Shown in pieces: positions 55,375 through 64,000 of a DNA stretch of 64,000 nt (its first letter is position 1; each line of letters opens with the position of its first letter). Source of the DNA: Paraescarpia echinospica. Taxonomy: Eukaryota > Annelida > Polychaeta > Sabellida > Siboglinidae. Made by a program: the position numbers and the translations under genes. The notes under the pieces are model-generated. The model did not search any database. It was not told the origin of the DNA and saw only the letters and a program-made list of their open reading frames with translations. Location: positions 2,824,108-2,888,107 of the forward strand of contig CM034539.1 in NCBI GenBank assembly GCA_020002185.1, in the 5' to 3' direction.

Positions 55375-56502
55375 TTATAGGCTGCCACCGCCGCCACCGC
55401 CGCCCTTCCGTACGTACACGTATTGAAGACGATCGTCCGGAAATATGCACGTACGCAGGCGCATGTCCTCTTCCGTTTCCTGTTTCAGATCCACGAAGAG
55501 ATAGCCGTACGCCGTCGACGTCGCGTCTTTGAAAGCCTCTATCATGTAGTTGACCTTTCCCGGGTACATCTGCTTCGCTAGATGACCTACTTGACCGGCG
55601 TCTCGGGGGCTCTTAAATAGCACTATGTATTGGGCGTTCAGGCTGATTGTACAGTTTTCTTTCCCTTTCGGAATCATGTTCTGCCGCAGTTGTACGACCG
55701 ACGTATTACAATGATGACTTTTTTTTGTAAATAGTACCGTCACCCGACTATCGGTTTCCTCCATGAGGTCGTCGAGCACTAGAAGCGTCCTCTATTTACC
55801 GTCTAGACGTTTCGGATCCGGCAGGCCGTCTACGAACTCTATTTTCGAAGACATAGACGCGTAGCCGCTCTGCCACTGCCCGTAGCACCACAGGATTGTC
55901 TCGGGTGGCGGATCGATCATAGCGTTGTGCCGTATCAGACGGACGACGAACGTCGTCTTACCGCACCCCGTAGGACCGGCTACTATACATGTAAAAGGAT
56001 GCTTCAACATCGGTCCGCTTATTTTCCACGACTGAACGAACACTTTTTTCGCGTCTTTATAAGCGTCGCGCACCTCCATCAACAGTTTACCGAGCATGTT
56101 CTCCCCCGCAACGCCCCCGATCCTGCTACCCCAGAAACCCTCTCTACTCGGTACCCATTCCACCAATTCGGCGTCCCCGGTGGCCAACAGCGCGGCCTTC
56201 AACTCGGGCGACCCGCCAAACTTTCTCATCAACAACCCCTTCATACATCCGACCCTAATGACGTTCCATTCGGCTTCCGTTCTCTTTTTTCGAATTTCGT
56301 AACCGCGTCGTTTCGCTACATAAGGCGATCGCGCACTTTTGATAGGCTCGGCACATTCCACGTCGTCGTTGAACATTGCTTTCCTATACTGATATGCGTG
56401 CTCGACGGACCGAAAGCCCCGACCACACACCGTCAATCGACACGTAAACATATTCGACAAGAACGAGCGCGATCCACCAAACTTTATTGGTGGCGACGAC
56501 AT
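55375..56502 (-). pseudogene. NADAR domain fused to packaging ATPase, one amber stop
   Basis: Starts at ATG 56500-56502. Residues 1 to about 148 form a NADAR (YbiA-like) domain: FLSN (14-17), SVEHAYQ (32-38), LLATGD (105-110), WGSR (124-127) and GENMLGKLLMEVR (133-145). Without any stop it runs into the A32/FtsK-like packaging ATPase: HPFTCIVAGPTGCGKTTFVV with Walker A at about 176-183. An in-frame TAG at 55792-55794 (codon 237) interrupts just before Walker B (LLVLDDLM). The same frame then continues to 55375, ending in a glycine run. NADAR enzymes are known as ADP-ribose/riboflavin-intermediate N-glycosidases and as ADP-ribosyl-guanine hydrolases in some toxin-antitoxin systems; a role in this element is unknown. 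Confidence 0.85.
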
Positions 56503-56533
56503 ACCGACTACCGATAACCCACTACCACCACCG

Positions 56534-56541
56534 CTTAAATA
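56534..56541 (-). promoter_or_regulatory. TATA-like box of the ATPase unit
   Basis: TATTTAAG on the minus strand, 32 nt before the ATPase ATG, inside a GGTGGTGG-rich stretch. First promoter of the minus-strand set. Confidence 0.5.
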
Positions 56542-56575
56542 CTGCCACCACCGCTAGATGGAGGAACTAAAAAGC

Positions 56576-56648
56576 GGCGACTAGGGTTCAAACCGGGAAT
56601 CTTTCGATCCCTAGGCGAACGCTCTCCTAAGAGAGCTATACCGTCGCC
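56576..56648 (-). tRNA. tRNA-like sequence 1 (degenerate)
   Basis: 73 nt on the minus strand. GGCGAC at the 5' end pairs with GTCGCC at the 3' end. TAGCTCTCTTAGG is an A-box with D-stem GCTC/GAGC. The anticodon-type arm has loop CTAGGGA (T33 present, AGG at the anticodon position, Pro-like), and GGTTTGAACC is a near B-box. The acceptor is 6 bp with extra bases before the D arm, and the T stem pairs only in part. Likely a tRNA relic or tRNA-like structural element rather than a standard tRNA gene. Confidence 0.4.
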
Positions 56649-56788
56649 AACGATTATGCAGTGGTTTTACCCCGGTTATATAAACGCATTATTGCTTATG
56701 TCAGCAGGTACGACGTTGATCGCTAGGGAACAATGATCTCTGTACTCACCGCTAGGTGGCACCTCACATACAACGAATCTAAAAAGTA

Positions 56789-56861
56789 ACGACGTACGGA
56801 CTCTGACCGGGAATCTTTCGATCCCTAGTCGAACACTCTGCCAGGAGAGCTAATCCGTCGT
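56789..56861 (-). tRNA. tRNA-like sequence 2 (degenerate)
   Basis: 73 nt, a diverged copy of the previous one. Acceptor ACGACG/CGTCGT, A-box TAGCTCTCCTGGC, a perfect anticodon stem TTCGA/TCGAA around the same loop CTAGGGA, and a weaker B-box (GGTCAGAGTCC). The two acceptor stems differ in sequence yet each pairs with itself, which suggests that folding has been kept. Confidence 0.4.
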
Positions 56862-56879
56862 CGACGATTATACAGTGGT

Positions 56880-57142
56880 TTTATCGTGGTTATATATTTG
56901 CACGATAAACGCATTATTGCTTAGGTCAGCACGCGCTAGGTACGGCGTTGATCGTTAGGGGACGAACTAAAAGGGTATCTGCACACACCGCTAGGTGGCA
57001 CCTCAAATATACTTAGAGGGGGTAATCCATCACGTATTTTATAAGTAGGTGCCCGAAAACGATTAGTGTCAAAATATCCTTTGAACTTTTTTTATAAGTA
57101 GGGGCCCGAAAACGTTTAGGAGTAATTAAAACGTTTTTTATT
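56880..57142. repeat. Right terminal inverted repeat of the Polinton
   Basis: Reverse complement of the left TIR with about eight mismatches in about 225 bp. Ends GTAATTAAAACGTTTTTTATT. Confidence 0.93.
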
Positions 57143-57148
57143 ACTAAA
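57143..57148. repeat. Candidate target-site duplication, right
   Basis: ACTAAA, identical to 41009-41014. Confidence 0.6.
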
Positions 57149-57199
57149 GTTTTGCCCAAAGGTCACCAAAGGTGTCGTGCACGGGCCCGATCACCACCT

Positions 57200-57430
57200 C
57201 TATACTACTAACGTTGCCACTGAATTAGCGTCTCTGACAGGATGCGGTAGATGTTTCCATAATGTCGGTCCTGCCAACAAGAAGGACCGCCGACCGTACA
57301 GCACAAGGTGGTACCGCGGTACTGTCAATACACCTTGACCGGCGGATCTCAATGATCGAGTCGGTGGGTACGGTGTCACCAGTGACGTCAGATACTCTGG
57401 GCCGAGGTGGTGAACAGCTCGATACACGAG
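57200..57430 (-). pseudogene. LINE ORF2 C-terminal fragment
   Basis: 75 codons with PEYLTSLVTPYPPTRSLRSA, then LTVPRYH, GRRSFLLAGPTLWKHLPHPV and RDANSV. This is the typical extreme C-terminus of CR1/L2-like ORF2 proteins. It ends 50 bp from the Polinton, but the rest of that LINE is not found beyond the Polinton's left end. Confidence 0.8.
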
Positions 57431-57699
57431 TAGGAGAATCTTGAATTTAATGTGTTGTTTAACTGGCTACCAATGAAGATTGAAAGGAACTGGTGGAATA
57501 TGATAATGAACATCAAACAATGTATGCGATTGCAAACTCAAACTTCAAATCCCCCGATGGACCAAAAAAACTCCAGCAATGGCAAATCAGGACTAATTTG
57601 ATCAACCTTTGTGTTGTTACACTGGATTAGAGAGAGTTTGATCGAATCCCCACTTACAGAACACAACAATATCTGATAAAATAATTCAGCGCACAAAAT

Positions 57700-58150
57700 G
57701 CATAGAATTTCTATTCCTTTATATAGATAACAGGCTTGATTGGCAAGAACAAATAAATGCATTCAAGAACAAATTAACCAGTGCTATATACGCAATAATA
57801 AAGTAAATTTCTACCTCCCAGTGTCTTCACTTAAAACAATTTATTAAACTTTAGTTTACTCCTACTTGACATACGGAACCATGTCGTGGGATCTACTTAC
57901 AAAACCCATAGTATAAAATTATTCGTTGTGCCATTCTTAAGACTAATTATTCGAAACACTCTCACCCCCTCTTTATATACCTAAACTTCATAACATTGCA
58001 TGATATTTATCAAATTGAAGTTGCAAAATGTATATACAATTATGTTAACCTCTGTGTGATATTTTCACATTACATGCCATACGCATTCATAAAACGAGAC
58101 AAACTTCTCATATACATCTTTTCATCCGTTCAACTGTAAGATCTTTAAAT
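57700..58150 (+). pseudogene. LINE RT C-terminal remnant, second family
   Basis: Plus-strand pieces in several frames: TLVYSYLTYGTMSWDLL, then LFETLSPPLYIPKLHNI and CKMYIQLC. These correspond to the LVYSxLxYGxxxW thumb-region motif and following segment of LINE RTs. Many stops. Confidence 0.65.
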
Positions 58151-58289
58151 AGTCTGTTGGTATACAAAATAAACCCACTTTAAACACGTGTATATTATCA
58201 TTAAAGACAAAAGTGTGTTAGTGGTTCTATTGTAAACTTAATGAATCTCGAAATGGCTGACATATGTGTATCCATTGTTATTTCTATTA

Positions 58290-58295
58290 ATGTAG

Positions 58296-58324
<29 letters not shown>
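58290..58324. repeat. (TA)n microsatellite
   Basis: Short AT dinucleotide run; no gene in the surrounding 58150-58490. Confidence 0.9.
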
Positions 58325-58326
<2 letters not shown>

Positions 58327-58494
58327 CATTGTATATAAATAGTATATATGTATACTTGGGACCCCAAATGCGCTAAAAGAACAAACAGATTTGCCATAAT
58401 ATGGCAAATGCGCCAAAAGATCAACGGGATTTATTATATAAAAAACTCGAAATTCATGATCTAATTAAATAATTACATAAACAAGTAATTAAAA

Positions 58495-58590
58495 AGGGGT
58501 CAAGTTCAAGGTTAGATGCCAAGGTCAAAGTCAAAGGTAAAATATCAAGGGCAAATCTCAAGGGCAAATATCAAGAGCAAGTATCAAAGA
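58495..58590. repeat. Short tandem repeat, about 13-14-bp unit
   Basis: Six to seven imperfect copies of a unit like TCAAGGGCAAATA. Confidence 0.9.
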
Positions 58591-59520
58591 AGCCCCTGGC
58601 GAATAGGTGAGCGCCTATATATCATAGCGTCTCCCCAATTTACTAAGCGAGGGCACCACCATGCTAAACCACTCACTTCGTAGTTAAAAGTGGCGAACTC
58701 TAACGAGCCCCTTAGCGTCTTCCTGCTAGCTATACAAACGTACTAAGCGAGAGGGCGCCACCGTGGGTATACCTATTGACCGCAATTACGATTCGTGTAG
58801 TTATTGCCAAGCAGACCCTGTAGCACCAGTACGACTGGATAAAGAGCACCATCTCGCCACCAGGAGTTGCGCAATACAATGCCGAGAGACCTCGTCTTAT
58901 TCATTACGCAGTGAACTGATACATTATACCTTTACCACTTTCAGAAAGGTGGAACCGTAGATATGGACATGACAGTCACCTGACTTCCATTACGACGACA
59001 CTCCCGACGTAGCGTCCCCTAGTGCACAACTGGAGTACTACGTTACATGTTGGTGCCATGTACCGAGTAAACTTTGTCACCCTGTACGTACGATGTGCCG
59101 TATAAGCTTTATAGTGATTTTAAAAGCTTAATAACACCATTTCAGTTATTGCTATAGTGTCATTTATTCTATGAAATAGCGGTATGAAATTAACAGGGTT
59201 TGTATAGAGGTGTGTCTGCTTGTACATTCCGTGTAATATTCATAGTGAATATATCCGTAAACCGCGTTAATTATTTTTTACAATCGTTTAACCCGAATTA
59301 CACCCTCTGTAGTTATTGAAAACGACTTCACTTATGTCGAATGCACTATAACCACACGGTACCCAGTAGTGACCTCTAGCGAGTCCCTTAGCGTCATCGT
59401 ACGGTAAAAAGTAGTGACCTCTAGCGAGCGACTATTAACGTCAAATTACTGTATCCAGTAATGACCTCTAGCGAATCATTTAGTGTCACGTTACGTTAAA
59501 AGTAGTGGCCTTGTGTAAGC
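58591..59520. other. Intergenic with dispersed short repeats
   Basis: Contains repeated pieces such as GTGACCTCTAGCGAG and CTTAGCGTC (59370-59510), and ACTAAGCGAG (58640 and 58740). A 65-codon frame at 58763-58960 has no recognised domain. Confidence 0.5.
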
Positions 59521-61125
59521 TATAAAGTACAAGGTATAGTACATAGTGGTTAGGACATAAGTATAAGATACAGTGCATAGTGGGTAAGTCATAAGGATAA
59601 GGTATAAGGAATAACACATAAGTTATAGCATATAGTTTTAAAGGTATACTGTATAAGGTATACTGTATAATGTATAAGCTATAAGTATATGGTATAGTGT
59701 AATAAATTCAAGGTAGACGGTACAAAGTGTAATATATAGTGTCTAAGGTATAGCTATAAGGTATTATGAATAAATTATTGTGCATGGTAGGTAAGACATA
59801 AGTATATAAGGCATATTGTACAAATTATAATGTATAGTGTGTTAGCTATAATTATAAGGTATAATGTATAAATTATTGTGCAATCTAGTAGGTATAGGGT
59901 ATAGTGCATAGTGGGTAAGACATACGTACAAGTTATAAGGCATGTGCATAGTGGGTATGACATTAGTGTAAAATATAAGTTACAATGCATAGTGGGAAAG
60001 ACATAAGTATACGTTATAAGGTATAATACATAAGTTATAGCATAATATATAACTATAAGGTTTAATGTATAAGATATTGTGCATAGTGCTTAAGACATAA
60101 GTATAAAAGGTATAAGGTACAAAGTATAATGAATAGTGTATAAGGTATAACTATAACGTATAATGTATAAGGTATTGTGTAGAGTGTGTAAGATATACGA
60201 TACAAGGCATAGTGCATAGTAGGAAAGATATAAGTATAGGTATAACGTATAAGGTATAGTGCATAGTGGGTAAGACATAAGGACAACTTATAAATTGCAG
60301 TGCATAGTGGGTATGATTTCTGTGTAAGGTATAAGGTATATGGTAGAATACACAAGTTATAGCTTACAGTATAAAGGTGTAGTGTATAAGAAATACTGTA
60401 TGACGTATAAGCTTTAAGAATAAGGTTTAGTGTGCTGTGTATAAGGTATAAGGCACAAATAGTGTGTATGTTATAAGGTATGACTAAGTTTATAAAGTGT
60501 AAGGTGTAAAGTATAATGTATTGTGTATAAGATAAAACTTTAGGGTATTGTATATAATGTGTTACCTATATATGTTATAAGGTACAAGGTATAGTGTATA
60601 TTATGTAAGACATATGTATAAGGTAGGTGGGTACGACATAAGAATAAGATATAATGTAATGTGTGTACTGGTATATGGTATACTGTATAAGGTATATGTA
60701 TAATATGTATTGTATTGTGTATATGGCATCAGGTACAAACTATAAGGTATAGTGTATAAGGTATTGTGCATAAGGTACAAGGCATAATGCATAAGTTATA
60801 GCGTACAATGTGAAAGGTGTAAGATATAAAGTATACTGTGTAATGCATAAGCTATAGTGTAATGTGTATAAGGTATAAGGTCCAAAGTATAACGTATAGT
60901 GTATAAGGTATAACTACAAAGTAGAATGAATAGTGTATAAGGTGTAACTATAATGTATAACGTATAAGGTATTGTGTATAGTGTGTAAGGTATAAGGTAC
61001 AAGATAGAGTACAAGGGGGTAAGACATAAAGTATAGTGCATAGTGGGTAAGACATAAGTATAAGGTATAATGTATAGTGTGTAAAGTATACTAGGTATAC
61101 TGTATGAGGTATATGTATAATAGGG
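59520..61125. repeat. AT-rich minisatellite, about 1.6 kb
   Basis: Dozens of degenerate copies of short modules: ATAAGGTATAATGTATAAGG, TAGTGCATAGTGGGTAAGAC and ATAAGTATAAGG. The minus-strand frames rich in Tyr/Leu/Thr/Ile/Pro are made by the repeat. No gene inside. Confidence 0.9.
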
Positions 61126-61409
61126 TGACAAAAAAATTGAAATCAACCATGCATATAGGCTAAAATGGTGATGTTGGGTGAGAAAACAACTGTCTTTTTT
61201 AATTTCAGAGAAAACCATTGAGAGGAAAAGACCTCTCAAAGCACGCAAAGTTTTTTGTATAATCGCAATATTACGATAAATTTAAGAACACAATATCTCA
61301 GTCTACTGAATCTATTTTACTAAAATGATCACTGTGACATATGAATCATACAAGTATCACCCCTAATAAAAATTAGCTGAATACCTATCCTTTTAGTGAA
61401 ACAGATTTA

Positions 61410-63815
61410 TTGCACTCCAGGATGAACATTTGAAATTTCCGGGCAGAGCATTTGTAATAAGGAAAACATACACAATCCCACATATGAAAAGTGCATAACA
61501 GAACAGCTGTTTTGCCTTATTAAAGATCCATCATCCTCGTCTTTGTATCCTGAGCCATCAGCCCACGATGTGACCCTACGACTTGGGAGATGAGCTGGCT
61601 CTGCTCTTCGTCGTCTGCGAGAGTCAGATTGAAATCCGTCGCCAGTTTGACGGCTCTCTCTCTCTCTCTGCACAGTCGTTCACAACATGCAAAGCAGAGA
61701 CAGTCTTCACTGCGTTAAGATAATCTTTGCGGCTGGGCCACGTCTCAGGCTTGCTGTTGAGAAAGCTGCGTTCAATGTTGAGAGCAGTGAAGAAGTTGAG
61801 CGAACGTTCCGTTGCAAAATTAGCGAGGTGCACTTCATTGAAGGAGACTGTCTTCTTCGCCTACACCCGCCGCAGGTCATTCTTCTTTGCAGGTCTCACA
61901 AAGGCGGTTACAATTGCCGTCTTCTGGTCTGCAAAGGCACGGTCAGAGAAGAGCGCCAGAGAGATTAGGTCTTCACTGCGGTACCAGAGATGACCCCTTA
62001 TCTTCATTGCTGCTGTCTGTGCAATCACACCATCCACTTCATCGAAGTTCTCCAGGTCACGAAGAAGGCAGAGGTCGTTGATAGGCGCACGTCTGCTGCT
62101 GGCTGCATCTACCCATGCTCTGATACAGATGGTGATCGTGAACAGGTAGATGCGCTGTAGAGTCTGTAGTTCGTGACTAGTAAGCTCGAACTACACACGG
62201 AAGGCGAATATTTTCAAGCAGTAAATCCCTTTCGTCATACAGCGCCTGGTCGGCTAAACTGGTGTCTCGAGTCACGTGCACCATCCAACAAGATGATGGC
62301 CAGCTGGGTGAACTCAAGGTAGTCCTGTCGTGGGTGCTTATTGCGAAGTTGTTCTGTTAGGAACTCGCTTGCTGTAACGTTATGCCTCTCCAATCATTGT
62401 TTTTCGTGTGTAGTCAAGGCACACCCAGATGACCTAGTTATCTCACTGTCCAGAAAATTGTACTTTCTTTGATCAATGAATGGCCAGTTCTCCTTGAACC
62501 GACTGAAGAGCGGGATAGTTGGACCCTTCGACACAAAGAATAGATCGAAAATTGCAGCGGCAATAATTTCCAGTATGTGGTGTCGGCATGCGAGAAAAAG
62601 GATATGTTTTTGAAATACCTCTTGAATTACAGTGATGGCACCTGTGTGGGTACCAGTGTTGCTTTATGTTGTGTCAAAGCATAGTCCTGCCACGTGCTCG
62701 CCAACGCCCTCCCAATCCCGCAGAAACTGGACGACAGCGTTGCCTATCTTCGCTCTGGTTCCAGATGAAATTCGTGGAATGCCGAGCAACTTGTGGACCC
62801 CTTTCCCTGACACTACGATGGGCATGCGATCTGATTTTTCACCTTGCCTGTTAGGTAATAGTTTTCCATCGAAATGTGCGACGAGAGGTACATCCGGGTG
62901 GAAATTCTCTGTAATGGTCTGTGCGATGGCGACGCGGCCATCTCCACGTGCTGTGTCGAGTGATGTTCTACACAGAGTGAGTTTTGACACATCAACGCCT
63001 GCAGCCATCAATGCAGGTGTCACAATATGCATCGCTTGACGTGATGTTTGTGTTCTCCCCAAGCTAGCGACAAACAACGGGCCATCAACAAGACAGCGCC
63101 GTGCTACCTTCTTGGTTTTGGGAACCGGTTCGGCCCGCTCAGAAGAATGCGATGATCCAGATACATCTAGATGTGAGTGGTGATATTTGCTGATACAGAC
63201 TGCCGCATCAACGTCCAGTGTGCCATCAGAATCCGACTGTTCATCTTGTGATGACTCTGTGAGTGGATTGGTTGTCGGCTTGGTCTCATCAGTTGCGTGG
63301 AGGCAGACTCTCGTCGCTGCATCTCGTCGTATTTTCGCTTTTGTTGTTTCTGCTCTTTCACTTTAAAAGGCTTGTGCTCCCCAGCCATCACCATCTTCCT
63401 CTCACTTAATTTATCTTGCAGAAACTCCACATCACGAGAAATGCGGATCAGCTGATCACTCTGCATGTGCCACATCAAACAGTTCCAGCAATCGATTGCC
63501 AAACTCAGTTTCCAGCTCCGCTTACCTCTTACAGCGCCTGTGTTTGTTTTTGCATATGTTTACATGATGCTGATAGAGTTTCTTCAGCTTCTGCGTCGTC
63601 GGAATGTTAGCCAGATGCCAAACCCGCAGCACTTCACCTACCGCATTGTTGCAGCTTGCAGGCAGCGTTAGCTTCTTCACTTTCAAGTCGTAGAAAACCC
63701 GCCGCAGAACTTCGCCAATTGTAGGCAGTTGGTTCAGGTTCTCGACACAAGGAAGCGGTTGCCCAACTAACCACATGTTTGTTGCAGATCTAGTACGAAG
63801 CAGCGCATCCGACAT
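61410..63815 (-). pseudogene. Decayed transposase-like gene of an invertebrate repeat family
   Basis: Minus strand, several frames. 63815-63522: NLNQLPTIGEVLRRVFYDLK, then EVLRVWHLANIPT and KNKHRRCKR (N-terminal helical region). 63480-63340: SRDVEFLQDKLSERKMV and a Lys/Gln/Arg-rich coiled coil. 63077-62664: VPLVAHFDGKLLPNRQGEK, VSGKGVHKLLGIPRI and LCFDTT. About 62600: LACRHHILEIIAAAI. About 61690-61600: ALHVVNDCAERE, then ADDEEQSQLISQVV. I know this order (FDGK, CFDTT, CRHH, VVNDxAER, DDEEQ) from a multi-copy family of transposase-like proteins in insects, cnidarians and molluscs without an agreed name. Frameshifts and stops make this copy dead. A CTCTCT repeat (about 61655-61670) expands the ERERER stretch. 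Confidence 0.6.
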
Positions 63816-64000
63816 GGCTACAGCCGGAGTGTGTACAGTGCAATGAACGACAACAGTTACTGCTTACTTAAACAGAGCTTACTTACAAAAAATGTGCCTG
63901 CTTAAATTGTGGTGTGTAACTTGCTACATAATACCAAATGGCCTAAGTACAATATAACAAAATATTACATGATTTACAATGAATGTTAATTATCTATATA
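63816..64000. other. Window end, no feature seen
   Basis: AT-rich sequence upstream of the transposase-like gene. It may hold that gene's promoter, but no clear element is visible. Confidence 0.4.

Larger units (their letters stand above)
56572..57010. repeat. Duplicated subterminal segment, two units of about 215 bp
   Basis: Unit 1 (56572-56790) and unit 2 (about 56787-57010) each contain a tRNA-like sequence, then CAGTGGTTTTA, AAACGCATTATTGCTTA, GTTGATCG and ACCGCTAGGTGGCACCTCA. The second unit continues into the right TIR. The left end lacks this duplication. Confidence 0.85.
41009..57148. mobile_element. Maverick/Polinton, full-length, decayed
   Basis: A 16.1-kb element bounded by TIRs of about 260 bp and a direct repeat ACTAAA at 41009-41014 and 57143-57148, matching the 6-bp duplications known for Polintons. 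It encodes the diagnostic set: protein-primed DNA polymerase B (+), and on the minus strand a retrovirus-type integrase with chromodomain, packaging ATPase, adenain-like protease, double-jelly-roll major capsid protein and penton-type minor capsid protein. Polintons are self-synthesising transposons related to adintoviruses, so virion formation is possible in principle for intact copies. Here most replication and capsid genes have stops, frameshifts or deletions, so this copy cannot be autonomous. The coding part is clearly richer in G+C than the host flanks. Confidence 0.95.

Noticed and set aside
45578..55800. Stop-codon reassignment or selenocysteine/readthrough in the Polinton genes
   Set aside because: All three stop codons interrupt different genes and true frameshifts are present as well; random decay is simpler.
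57143..57430. Polinton inserted inside the LINE at 57.2 kb
   Set aside because: The remainder of that LINE is not found at the left flank (before 41009), so the neighbours are probably coincidental.

Overview
This window looks like nuclear DNA of a metazoan, most likely a marine invertebrate; the phylum cannot be fixed from the sequence. The evidence is introns with GT-AG borders, LINE retrotransposons, a THAP transposase-type gene, an SLC5 choline-transporter-like exon, microsatellites, a tyrosine-recombinase element and a complete Maverick/Polinton. There is no bacterial operon structure, CRISPR array or Shine-Dalgarno pattern. Most of the window is AT-rich and repetitive; the Polinton coding region (about 43.2-56.5 kb) is visibly GC-rich.

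Layout. 0.3-2.9 kb: decayed CR1/L2-type LINE (+). 5.8-6.0 kb: one SLC5A7-like exon (-). 9.8-15.0 kb: THAP zinc finger plus Kolobok-like transposase exons (+) that lack the catalytic centre. 17.5-21.9 kb: four phase-compatible exons of an unrecognised gene (+). 22.6-25.8 kb: CR1-like LINE with zinc-finger/SGNH-esterase ORF1 and endonuclease/RT ORF2 (+), followed by an inverted piece of itself. 27.4-32.3 kb: several LINE remnants (-). 33.0-40.0 kb: a tyrosine-recombinase element with Ngaro-type split repeats (A1 ... B1-A2-B2), an SGNH hydrolase, an intact recombinase and a hairpin-forming minisatellite, but no visible reverse transcriptase.

41.009-57.148 kb: a 16.1-kb Polinton with TIRs of about 260 bp and a candidate 6-bp target duplication (ACTAAA). 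The left, + strand half carries a repeat-built promoter with NRF1-type palindromes, an RPA-like zinc-ribbon/OB-fold protein, a cluster of small ORFs each preceded by a splice-acceptor-like tract, and protein-primed DNA polymerase B. The right, - strand half carries (5'->3') a NADAR-packaging ATPase fusion, a basic core protein, a conserved Polinton protein, a small membrane protein, a chromodomain integrase, a second membrane protein, penton-type minor capsid, major capsid and adenain-like protease. The halves converge at about 49.8 kb. Many genes carry single stops or frameshifts, so this is a recently dead copy; the protease, the RPA-like protein and one membrane protein remain open. Two tRNA-like sequences lie just inside the right end.

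57.2-64.0 kb: LINE scraps, AT-rich tandem repeats (59.5-61.1 kb) and a decayed transposase-like gene (-) at 61.4-63.8 kb.

The observations most worth following are the NADAR domain fused to the packaging ATPase, the RPA-like protein with its splice-acceptor-punctuated cluster, the NRF1-type promoter repeats, the paired tRNA-like sequences, and the RT-less split-repeat tyrosine-recombinase element with a covarying hairpin array.
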